DNA of 5,640 bases from Calditrichota bacterium (lineage in GTDB: Bacteria; Zhuqueibacterota; Zhuqueibacteria; Zhuqueibacterales; Geothermadaptataceae), in contig QQUM01000812.1 of assembly GCA_008501545.1 (NCBI GenBank), forward strand, positions 1-5,640, read 5' to 3'. Below, in pieces: positions 1-5,640 of the stretch. A program made the position numbers and the translations under genes. Each line of letters starts with the position of its first letter. The first letter of the stretch is position 1. Below the pieces are notes generated by a model. The model did not search any database, was not told the DNA's origin, and worked only from the letters and a program-made list of their open reading frames with translations.

Positions 1-377
1 CCGACGACACGGGTCACAAACATGGAGCTCATCGCATGCACGCCATTGCTCAGGTACTTCTTCAGACTGAATGCCCGAACAATGTCCATCCCAATGCTCG
101 TTGGCATAAATGTGCCAAAGAACGCTCCGATCCAGTGTACCTGTAAAATACGACGAAGCGGAATGTGATTATCCTGTGCTTCCAACACGACTTGCCAGCA
201 CCAGGCGATAACACCTTGCTGAAAAAAAAAGAGCAGTGTTGAAACCGTAAACAGAAGATAATCGACCTGCTGAAAGGCTTGTCCCAATTCATCCAGGTCG
301 ACTTTCCAATAAAGTAAGGCACTGATGAGCGCAACGCTGATCAGGCCTTTTAATAAAAATCCGCTTATTCGTTTCAT
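1..377 (-). CDS. PF03706-type (LPG synthase TM / UPF0104, flippase-like) integral membrane protein, 3'-truncated by window edge
   Basis: This gene starts at the ATG at 377-375 and stays open to the window edge, giving 125 codons, the N-terminal part of a protein usually about 300 residues or longer. Hydrophobic segments lie at residues 7-24, about 41-65 and 80-95. The stretch FGTFMPTSIGMDIVRAF (87-103) matches the conserved P-x-x-x-G-x-D-x-x-R region of the LPG_synthase_TM family (MprF membrane domain, AglD-like proteins), and the closing TRVVG matches the later (D)R-x-x-G motif. Family members occur with glycosyltransferases and are linked to lipid flipping or lipid-linked sugar transfer; the substrate here is unknown. 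The start lies 2 nt after the stop of the AsnB-like gene with no clear Shine-Dalgarno, so translation is probably coupled. A run of nine T on the coding strand (230-222) encodes Phe50-52 and could slip. Family call is fairly sure, role is inference. Confidence 0.8.
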   Translation of the reverse strand, partial: MKRISGFLLKGLISVALISALLYWKVDLDELGQAFQQVDYLLFTVSTLLFFFQQGVIAWCWQVVLEAQDNHIPLRRILQVHWIGAFFGTFMPTSIGMDIVRAFSLKKYLSNGVHAMSSMFVTRVV

Positions 378-379
378 AA

Positions 380-2299
380 TTACACAAGTTCGGCTTCGAC
401 GACTTTTTCCACTTTGCGGTTGTCCAAATGCTCACGACACCAGAGTTCAAAGGTCAATAAGGCCCACAAGCGATGGCTGTTATTATCCGCTTTGCTGATG
501 TGACGCTTAAACAAAGTTTGCACGAAGTCATTATCGAAAATACCACGCTTGCTGATCGCCTCAGGTGTGAGATATTCACGTATAACATTTTGCACAATCG
601 GTTTGTGGCGCAGCCAGTTCTTAAAAGGCACGCTGTGACCGAGTTTATCCGTGCGAAAAACGATTTCATCGGGCAATTCACCAGCCATGACTTTATGAAA
701 AATGGCCTTGGTCTGCCCTTTTTCGTCCAGTTTCAAATTCGACGGTATGCGCGATGTATATTCAACCAATCGATAATCGAGCAATGGGTAGCGGCCTTCG
801 AGACCGAATTGGCGCGTCAATTCCATTCGCCGCAAATAAAAGCCCGTCACTGTGTAATAATCACCATAAATTGTCTTACTGAGAAAATCGCCACCATCGG
901 CTTCATGGTAGAGATTCTTGATGTCCTGCAGCGCGTCTTTCTGGGTCAATTTTTGATACCAGTCCGGTGTCAGCAGTCTTTTTAGCTCTGGATCGGTATA
1001 ATAAATTCGCCAACGGTTACTAAACAAATCAGATGAAAATCCAGCACTGTAGGAAAAACGTTTTGCCTTGACCAGCAAGCTTTTCTTCGCTTCTGTGTCA
1101 GGTAACTTTTGCAATAAACTTGTCAGCGGCGTACGCACACCTTTCGGTATACGCTCAAATTTTTCCGCCATGGCATCAGCCTGGTAAACCGGATGGCCGG
1201 CAAAAAGTTCATCCCCACCGTCGCCTGTGAGCACATAGTCCACGACACCGGAGGCTTTTTCGGCCAATAAATAAGACGCCACTTCAATCCCGATATCGGA
1301 GAAGGGTTCATCAGCGGCGGCGGCAACTTGTGCAATGCGGTGCACGTCTTCAGCTTCGTAAGGCACTTCATGGTGCGTTGTATTGTAGCTCTCGCTCATA
1401 AACCGGGCGTAATATGACTCATCAAAAGTTTTACCACGGCAACGGAAAGAGAACGAATGAATCGGTCCTTCCACCATCGGCCGCATCAAGCCGGTAATTG
1501 TGCTGCTGTCCATCCCGCCACTTAAATAGACGCCAGTCCGGAATCGCTTATCGTCGAGACGCAAACGAATGGCATCATTGAACAACTCGATGAGTTCTTC
1601 TTTGTATTCTTTGTCTGTTTTTTTGAATTGATCTTTAAATGAAATATACCAGTACGGATCGATAATCATTTTACCATCTTCAATGCGCAGCATGTAGCCC
1701 GGGCGCAATTTCTGCACATCGTCGTACATGGTGTCGAAATAGGGATTATAATTGAACAGCAGATAGCGCATCACCGCAACTGAGCTTAATCCGGCATCGA
1801 TCTGTGGCGAGGCCGCCAACTGGTGCAAACTTGAGCTGAAATACAGAAGTTGGTTCTTGCGATAAAAATAAAGGGATTCAATACCAAGGTGGTCCCGAAC
1901 GATCCACAGCCGGTTTTTCCGTTCATCACGAATGACGATGACAAAATTCCCGTTACACTTGCAGAAAAATGCCGCGCCTTCTTTTTCATAGCCATGAAAG
2001 ATGGCCATGCCAACACTCGTTTGATAATTTCCATCAAACAAGGAGCCAAGCTGTCCGGCTAATTCAGCGATGTTAAAAATATGACCGTAGACGGCAATCG
2101 TCACCGCAGCATCTGGATTGTGATACAAAATATGCCCCGCATCGTGGGAAGGGGCTTTTGAGCTGGTCATCGCCAGGGAAAATTGGTCTTTGTGGTATTC
2201 ATGCTCCAGCCTATGCATATCACGCACACCCCAGGTTGTCGCGTAATATTCCGCCGGGGAAATCACATTTATATTTTCGCCTAAACTTCCAAAAATCAT
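380..2299 (-). CDS. Asparagine-synthetase-like amide ligase with degenerate, Cys-less glutaminase domain
   Basis: A 639-residue protein with the two-domain layout of class B asparagine synthetases (about 550-650 aa). The synthetase domain is intact by motif: the PP-loop SGGMDSS (260-266), DEP (330-332), GDGGDELF (359-366), then E-x-R-x-P-L-L-D and K-L-G-H-S-V-P-F near the C-terminus. This predicts ATP-dependent adenylation of a carboxylate followed by amide formation. The N-terminal class II amidotransferase fold is recognisable (IVRDHLGIESLYFY, 133-146), but the nucleophile Cys2 is Ile2. The usual N-G-E-I-Y-N reads YGHIFN (71-76), the S-D-T-E region reads QTSVG (93-97), and no R-L-S-I motif is seen. 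Glutamine hydrolysis is therefore unlikely. Known Cys-less relatives include beta-lactam synthetase, carbapenam synthetase and lasso-peptide cyclases. In this polysaccharide operon it more likely amidates a sugar carboxylate or joins it to an amine; that is inference. True asparagine synthesis from ammonia cannot be excluded. Confidence 0.9.
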   Translation of the reverse strand: MIFGSLGENINVISPAEYYATTWGVRDMHRLEHEYHKDQFSLAMTSSKAPSHDAGHILYHNPDAAVTIAVYGHIFNIAELAGQLGSLFDGNYQTSVGMAIFHGYEKEGAAFFCKCNGNFVIVIRDERKNRLWIVRDHLGIESLYFYRKNQLLYFSSSLHQLAASPQIDAGLSSVAVMRYLLFNYNPYFDTMYDDVQKLRPGYMLRIEDGKMIIDPYWYISFKDQFKKTDKEYKEELIELFNDAIRLRLDDKRFRTGVYLSGGMDSSTITGLMRPMVEGPIHSFSFRCRGKTFDESYYARFMSESYNTTHHEVPYEAEDVHRIAQVAAAADEPFSDIGIEVASYLLAEKASGVVDYVLTGDGGDELFAGHPVYQADAMAEKFERIPKGVRTPLTSLLQKLPDTEAKKSLLVKAKRFSYSAGFSSDLFSNRWRIYYTDPELKRLLTPDWYQKLTQKDALQDIKNLYHEADGGDFLSKTIYGDYYTVTGFYLRRMELTRQFGLEGRYPLLDYRLVEYTSRIPSNLKLDEKGQTKAIFHKVMAGELPDEIVFRTDKLGHSVPFKNWLRHKPIVQNVIREYLTPEAISKRGIFDNDFVQTLFKRHISKADNNSHRLWALLTFELWCREHLDNRKVEKVVEAELV

Positions 2300-2304
2300 A
2301 CTAG

Positions 2305-2309
2305 TCCTC
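2305..2309 (-). promoter_or_regulatory. Ribosome binding site fixing the start of the AsnB-like gene
   Basis: The minus strand reads GAGGA five bases before the ATG at 2299-2297, a near-ideal Shine-Dalgarno. In the same frame upstream there is a TAG at 2335-2333, and no ATG, GTG or TTG lies between it and the ATG. The start is therefore unambiguous, and the missing N-terminal Met-Cys-Gly is not an annotation artefact of a wrong start. Confidence 0.85.
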
Positions 2310-2325
2310 GTTTGTTTGCTGATGG

Positions 2326-2350
2326 ATTCCGGCTAAAAGCATGCCGGAAT
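2326..2350. repeat. REP-like perfect palindrome in the deacetylase / AsnB-like gap
   Basis: ATTCCGGC at 2326-2333 is the exact reverse complement of GCCGGAAT at 2343-2350, with a 9-nt spacer. The flanks (TGG before, GACG after) resemble the common dispersed proteobacterial palindromes of the form TGGATTCC...GGAATGACG. It sits 24 bp past the stop of the deacetylase gene and 26 bp before the AsnB-like start codon. It is not followed by a T-run on either strand, so it does not look like an intrinsic terminator. As an RNA hairpin it could stabilise the upstream mRNA or dampen read-through. Only one copy is visible, so its repeat nature rests on resemblance. Confidence 0.65.
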
Positions 2351-2374
2351 GACGCTCTCATGGATGAACTTCGA

Positions 2375-3610
2375 TTACCGTGCATTCTGCAGTCGTTTTT
2401 TAAATATCGGCAAATATTTCGATACTTTTTCTGATACGACCTGTGGCAGAGAACGGCGGCCTGCGCCAGGTAGCAAGTGCAAAAAGCGGTCTTCAATTCG
2501 AACGATATGCAAAGGATTATCATGCGCTGAATTACACTTGCGATCCGGCAGTACGCCCCAATAAAGCGAGCGAAATCCAGCCTGCCGTGCTAATTCAACT
2601 GCCGTATCCGAACCGATGAACCAGGGAAAACAAAAATGCTCCACTTTTTTTCCAGAGATATTTTTTTCAATTTCTTTTTTGCAGGTTTTAAAATCCCATA
2701 AAATATTATCCCGCATTTCTGACTGGCTCTCATATGTTCCCAGGCCAAATTTTTCCCCTTGCCGCTGATGGTGTTTCTTCAATTGCTGCCGCCAGTCAAC
2801 TTTCATAAAAAAACTGGCACGGCCTTTTCCCTTCACAAAATCAACACAGGCTTTACGCACATCTTCATTATCAAAATATTGGGGCACGCCACGCATGCGG
2901 GGTTCTGCCCGGTAAACCGGTGTCCCGGAGGCCACATCCCGTTTATAGTTTGGTGTACCTTCTTCATAGTAAACGGGAACATGAACATTTGCATAAAAAT
3001 AAAAATCGAAGTTGGGATTGATGTAATCAACCACTTTCGGGGAAACATTCACAAGATGGTGGTACATGGTGTGTGCCTGGAAATCAATCTCTCCCGACTG
3101 GTGTATTTCATTTATTTCCTGCCAGGAACACAAAGGGAAATCGCCTTGTTCCCGCTCGAGTAATTTTTCAAAAGCCACTTGCCCGGACAAATAATCGTCG
3201 AAACTGGCCGATGCGGGTGCATCATCGGGAATGCAGCCGGGAATCAAAAAGGAAATCGCCTGGTATTCATATTTTTTTAATAATGGCCAGGCAACAGAAT
3301 ACAACGAGGCAACACCATCGTCAAATGTGAGTGCAACGGAACGCTCGGGCAGCGATTTCTTCCCTTTTAAAATCTGGAATAATTCATCTGCATTGAGTGT
3401 CTTGTAATCATTTTTTTTCAGATACAGAAGTTGCTCTTCAAATGTGATCGGATCCACAGAATGAAAAACAAAAACAGGAACCTGATTGTCCAGAGAAGAT
3501 GGCGATGAATTAAAAACAAAATCCGGATACTTCTTTAAAAAAATACCCTGAATATCAGGCCAATTTTTACGAAAACTCCAGCGGAGCTTGTAGGCATAGG
3601 TTGAGAACAT
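2375..3610 (-). CDS. Polysaccharide deacetylase family (NodB-like) protein, probably cytoplasmic
   Basis: A 411-residue protein of the carbohydrate esterase 4 / NodB-homology group, whose members remove N- or O-acetyl groups with a divalent metal. Motif 1 is TFDDG (95-99: candidate base Asp97, metal ligand Asp98). Motif 2 is HTMYH (180-184: metal ligands His180 and His184). VFHSV (48-52) fits the first core strand. Motif 3 is divergent: FCFPW (326-330) stands where many members have R-x-P-Y. LHIVRIEDR (367-375) resembles the C-terminal strand of related cluster-encoded deacetylases. About 135 residues separate motifs 2 and 3, longer than in minimal NodB domains, and contain an aromatic-rich part. 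No signal peptide or membrane segment is visible, and the next Met is residue 182, so the start is secure. It begins 4 nt after the glycosyltransferase stop. It probably acts on a cytoplasmic or lipid-linked saccharide; the substrate is unknown. The gene is rich in A homopolymers, including A8 at 3418-3411. Confidence 0.88.
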   Translation of the reverse strand: MFSTYAYKLRWSFRKNWPDIQGIFLKKYPDFVFNSSPSSLDNQVPVFVFHSVDPITFEEQLLYLKKNDYKTLNADELFQILKGKKSLPERSVALTFDDGVASLYSVAWPLLKKYEYQAISFLIPGCIPDDAPASASFDDYLSGQVAFEKLLEREQGDFPLCSWQEINEIHQSGEIDFQAHTMYHHLVNVSPKVVDYINPNFDFYFYANVHVPVYYEEGTPNYKRDVASGTPVYRAEPRMRGVPQYFDNEDVRKACVDFVKGKGRASFFMKVDWRQQLKKHHQRQGEKFGLGTYESQSEMRDNILWDFKTCKKEIEKNISGKKVEHFCFPWFIGSDTAVELARQAGFRSLYWGVLPDRKCNSAHDNPLHIVRIEDRFLHLLPGAGRRSLPQVVSEKVSKYLPIFKKRLQNAR

Positions 3611-3614
3611 CGGG

Positions 3615-4748
3615 TTACTCTTTCCTGCCGTTTGTCATGCGTGTGTACAATGCTTCCAGCTTTTCTACATTTTTTTCAATACTGTATTGGGCTGCGTCTT
3701 CCTTCGCTTGTGCAGATATTTGAACGCGTAACGCCTTATCATTGATCAATCTTGTCATTGCCGCTATCAATACGGATGTGTCTGCCGGTGGTATCATCAA
3801 CGCATTGCGTTCGTTTTCAGCCAACTCTCGCATCCCCCCAACATTGGATGCAACGATCGGCTTTCCCGCTGCCATGGCTTCGACAAGTGCCAAACCAAAT
3901 CCTTCACGCAATGAGGGAATTGCAACCAGGTCGAGTGCACCAAGCGCAACCGGAATATCCGCCACAAATCCCGTAAACCGTACACATGCCGCAACATTCA
4001 GCGTATTGGCTTGCTGCTGCAATTCAGCTTTCAACGGCCCGTCACCAAACAGAACGAGATAAACATCCGGATTGGTTTTCGCGATTTCAGCGAACGCTTC
4101 GATGAGATATTTATTGCCTTTTTCTTCACGCAAACGGGTTACCGTGCCGATGAGAAAGGCATTTTCCGGCACATCAAGGCTTTCGTGGAATTGTGCAACT
4201 TTCGCGGCATCGATCCGGGTAAATTCCTGGATGGGGATGCCGTTCCAAATCACGTCGATTGCTTCTGATGGAACCGAACGGCCATTCACCATAAATTCCT
4301 TCACTGCCCTTGAAACACCGAGCCCGACATCGCCTTTGTTGCGCAAAAGCCAATCGATGATGTACTGGTGCGGCAGCACTTTGAGTACGGCATGTTCGTG
4401 TACAATTGTTTTGGCGCCACTTTTTTTACCGGCTAAACGGCCAAAATTTGCCGAGCTGTAGCCGTGCAAATGCAAAATATCATATTTTCCATTGCGGGCG
4501 ATTTCTGCAATCGCGTTAATGTTTTTCGGGCTGTATTTGCCTTCCTCAATGTAAAATACTTTTATGCCGTGCTGCTCAAGATACGCACCGGAAGCATCTT
4601 TGGGACGTAATCCCGCGACGTCAACCTGAAATTTCTCTTTATCATGCAGTGGAATCCATTGGGCAAAAAGGCGGGAACAGCTGCTGGGATTCACTCCATC
4701 CATAGAGAATTTGTCGATCACGTGCAACACGCGAATCGGATCAGCCAT
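3615..4748 (-). CDS. GT4-family glycosyltransferase (GT-B fold)
   Basis: A 377-residue retaining glycosyltransferase of normal family length. The N-terminal Rossmann domain starts VLHVIDKFSMDGVNP (7-21) and includes DILHLHGYSSA (90-100) and IVHEHA (115-120), which shape the acceptor side. After WNGIP (168-172) the C-terminal nucleotide-sugar domain begins with GTVTRLREEKG (201-211), continues with LFGDGP (233-238), and carries the E-x7-E signature REGFGLALVE (281-290; Glu282 and Glu290) and SNVGG (301-305). It should transfer one sugar from a nucleotide donor to a lipid-linked or nascent glycan at the cytoplasmic face of the membrane; donor and acceptor cannot be read from sequence. A GGAG at 4762-4759 lies 10 nt before the ATG. 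The gene is 23 nt after the acyltransferase and 4 nt before the deacetylase, consistent with co-translation for one pathway. Confidence 0.95.
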   Translation of the reverse strand: MADPIRVLHVIDKFSMDGVNPSSCSRLFAQWIPLHDKEKFQVDVAGLRPKDASGAYLEQHGIKVFYIEEGKYSPKNINAIAEIARNGKYDILHLHGYSSANFGRLAGKKSGAKTIVHEHAVLKVLPHQYIIDWLLRNKGDVGLGVSRAVKEFMVNGRSVPSEAIDVIWNGIPIQEFTRIDAAKVAQFHESLDVPENAFLIGTVTRLREEKGNKYLIEAFAEIAKTNPDVYLVLFGDGPLKAELQQQANTLNVAACVRFTGFVADIPVALGALDLVAIPSLREGFGLALVEAMAAGKPIVASNVGGMRELAENERNALMIPPADTSVLIAAMTRLINDKALRVQISAQAKEDAAQYSIEKNVEKLEALYTRMTNGRKE

Positions 4749-4771
4749 AATTAAAAATCTCCAAATAAGAC

Positions 4772-5554
4772 TTAAACACTCTCTGCAAACTCATCTTCAG
4801 CCAATTGCCGGCGGTCTTTCACCGGTTTTGCCGGTGTTCCAACAGCAATCTGCCAGTCAGGAATATCCCGATTCACGATCGAGCCGGCACCGATTACGCA
4901 TTCTTTGCCGATGTTTGTGCCGTCAAATACCACCGCATGGGCGCCGAGCCAGGCGCCGTCGCCTACGGTTATACCACGGGCTTCCCTTTCCTGTTGAATC
5001 ATTGGAATGTCGGTGCGGTTAAACGTATGCGTACCGCCGACGAGATAGGTGTAAGCCGCCATGAGTACACCCTTACCGACGCAGACTTCATTAGCAGAAA
5101 AAATCTCACAGTTAAATCCGATATTGGCGTCGTCGTCTAAAATGATATCACCGTTTTTACAGCTCAAAATCGAATTGCGACCTACGAATACGCCACTGCC
5201 GATAAACAAGCCTTTGTTATCTGCGCCTTTGGCGTCGAGCACGACATTATCGTCGATAACCACATTATCACCGATATGAATTTTTCCAGGATGGCGCAAC
5301 ACGACGTTGGTGCCGAAAGTTACGTTGCGACCGCATTTTCCAAGCAGTTTTGGGAAAAGTTTACTGCGCAGCAGAAGCCCGAAAGCACCGGGCAGAAAAG
5401 ATGTGAGGGTGGTAATGAGTTCGTATTTGATCAGGCTGCCCATCCCGCCCCCGCCGATGATGAGTTCCTGGTATTTTTTCAGTTTTGATTTGTCCGCATC
5501 GAAAAGTTCACGTTGAATTTCGACGGTTTCTTTTTTAATTCCATTTTCACTCAT
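4772..5554 (-). CDS. Left-handed beta-helix hexapeptide-repeat acyltransferase (likely sugar O-acetyltransferase)
   Basis: A 260-residue protein. From about residue 75 to 243 it consists of imperfect hexapeptide repeats ([LIV]-G-x-x-x-x type), for example IHIGDNVVIDDNVVLDA (92-108), LFIGSGVFVG (116-125), ANIGFNCEIF (143-152), ITVGDGAWLG (195-204), TNIGKECVIGAGSIV (213-227), ending in AVGTPAKPV (237-245). This is the signature of LbH acyltransferases that use acetyl-CoA or another acyl-CoA. GGTHTF (173-178) carries the candidate catalytic His176 in the position typical of sugar O-acetyltransferases. An N-terminal extension of about 75 residues has a charged helix-like start, then a hydrophobic stretch (about 48-62), perhaps for membrane contact. 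The start has AGGA 6 nt upstream. It probably acetylates a sugar of the glycan made by the downstream glycosyltransferase. Acceptor and exact acyl group are unknown; serine or N-acetyltransferase activity is less likely given the context. Confidence 0.92.
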   Translation of the reverse strand: MSENGIKKETVEIQRELFDADKSKLKKYQELIIGGGGMGSLIKYELITTLTSFLPGAFGLLLRSKLFPKLLGKCGRNVTFGTNVVLRHPGKIHIGDNVVIDDNVVLDAKGADNKGLFIGSGVFVGRNSILSCKNGDIILDDDANIGFNCEIFSANEVCVGKGVLMAAYTYLVGGTHTFNRTDIPMIQQEREARGITVGDGAWLGAHAVVFDGTNIGKECVIGAGSIVNRDIPDWQIAVGTPAKPVKDRRQLAEDEFAESV

Positions 5555-5640
5555 AATCTGTCCTGATTCTCGTAGACAAGCTTCGCGTGTTTAGTATTTG
5601 TGACGCTCCCGCGTCCAGCATTCGTTTGGCCGCAGAGTCT
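5555..5640 (-). other. Unresolved window edge: leader of the acyltransferase gene and possibly the 3' end of an upstream gene
   Basis: All three minus-strand frames enter from the window edge without an early stop. They end at TAA 5593-5591 (15 codons visible, leaving a 36-nt gap with the ribosome binding site), at TGA 5553-5551 (ATGA overlap), or at TGA 5549-5547 (8-nt overlap). The stretch is too short to say which, if any, is coding; the first gives the most ordinary spacing. A short perfect inverted repeat, GACGC at 5602-5606 and GCGTC at 5611-5615, has a GGGA loop on the minus strand. No promoter-like pair of hexamers stands out. Confidence 0.4.
5561..5564 (-). promoter_or_regulatory. 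Ribosome binding site of the acyltransferase gene
   Basis: The minus strand reads AGGA with a 6-nt spacer to the ATG at 5554-5552, which supports that Met as the start. The start codon also overlaps a TGA in another frame (5553-5551), as in ATGA-type coupled gene pairs, but whether that frame is a real gene cannot be told here. Confidence 0.65.

Noticed and set aside
62..334. 90-codon minus-strand open frame overlapping the membrane-protein gene
   Set aside because: The neighbouring frame starting at 377 carries hydrophobic segments and the PF03706 motif continuous to the window edge; this frame only looks long because the real one runs off the edge.
473..985. 170-codon open frame on the plus strand
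   Set aside because: It lies fully antisense to the well-supported AsnB-like gene, shows no recognisable family pattern, and is best explained as a shadow of that gene's codon use.
380..2299. Lasso-peptide or beta-lactam biosynthesis locus because of the Cys-less AsnB fold
   Set aside because: No small precursor peptide gene, leader protease, or carboxyethylarginine-synthase-like gene is present; all neighbours are glycan enzymes.
2326..2350. Palindrome as a rho-independent terminator
   Set aside because: No T-tract follows the stem on either strand, and a co-directional gene with a strong ribosome binding site starts 26 bp later.
2759..3163. 134-codon open frame on the plus strand
   Set aside because: It is antisense to the insert region of the deacetylase gene and shows no motif or ribosome binding site of note.
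4072..4461. 129-codon open frame on the plus strand
   Set aside because: It is antisense to the central part of the GT4 gene, whose motifs are clear; its protein is low in recognisable features.
4820..4836. Perfect inverted repeat CACCGG / CCGGTG with 5-nt loop
   Set aside because: It lies inside the acyltransferase coding region over the conserved GTPAKPV residues, so it is explained by Gly/Pro/Val codons, and it has no T-run.
1..5640. CRISPR array, tRNA/rRNA, insertion sequence or prophage signs
   Set aside because: No spaced direct repeats, cloverleaf, transposase motif or phage gene was seen on either strand.

Overview
The window is a segment of a surface- or exo-polysaccharide gene cluster. 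It is almost entirely coding, and every supported gene is on the minus strand. Read 5'->3' along that strand, the order is: an unresolved gene edge (5640-5555), a hexapeptide-repeat acyltransferase (5554-4772), a GT4 glycosyltransferase (4748-3615), a polysaccharide deacetylase-family protein (3610-2375), an asparagine-synthetase-like amide ligase (2299-380), and the N-terminal part of a PF03706-type (lysylphosphatidylglycerol synthase TM / flippase-like) membrane protein that runs off the window (377-1). Gaps are 23, 4, 75 and 2 nt, so one transcript is likely. No promoter or intrinsic terminator is visible.

The base composition is intermediate, with AT-rich stretches and many A/T homopolymers in the deacetylase gene. 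The gene set and a REP-like palindrome between two genes suggest a Gram-negative proteobacterium, perhaps a gammaproteobacterium. This is inference; no taxonomic marker gene is present.

The genes fit assembly and tailoring of a glycan on the cytoplasmic side. A sugar is transferred (GT4), an acyl group is added (LbH acyltransferase), and an N- or O-acetyl group is removed (deacetylase with no visible signal peptide). An amide bond is formed by the AsnB-like protein, and a multi-span membrane protein may act on or move the lipid-linked product. The chemical structure of the glycan cannot be read from the sequence.

The most interesting element is the AsnB-like protein. Its start is fixed by a strong ribosome binding site and an upstream in-frame stop with no alternative start codon between them. 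It nevertheless begins Met-Ile-Phe-Gly instead of the Met-Cys-Gly of glutamine-hydrolysing enzymes, and further glutamine-site residues are also replaced. Its ATP-pyrophosphatase (synthetase) domain keeps its motifs. It is therefore probably an amide ligase that uses free ammonia or an amine other than glutamine, tied by a 2-nt gap to a membrane protein.
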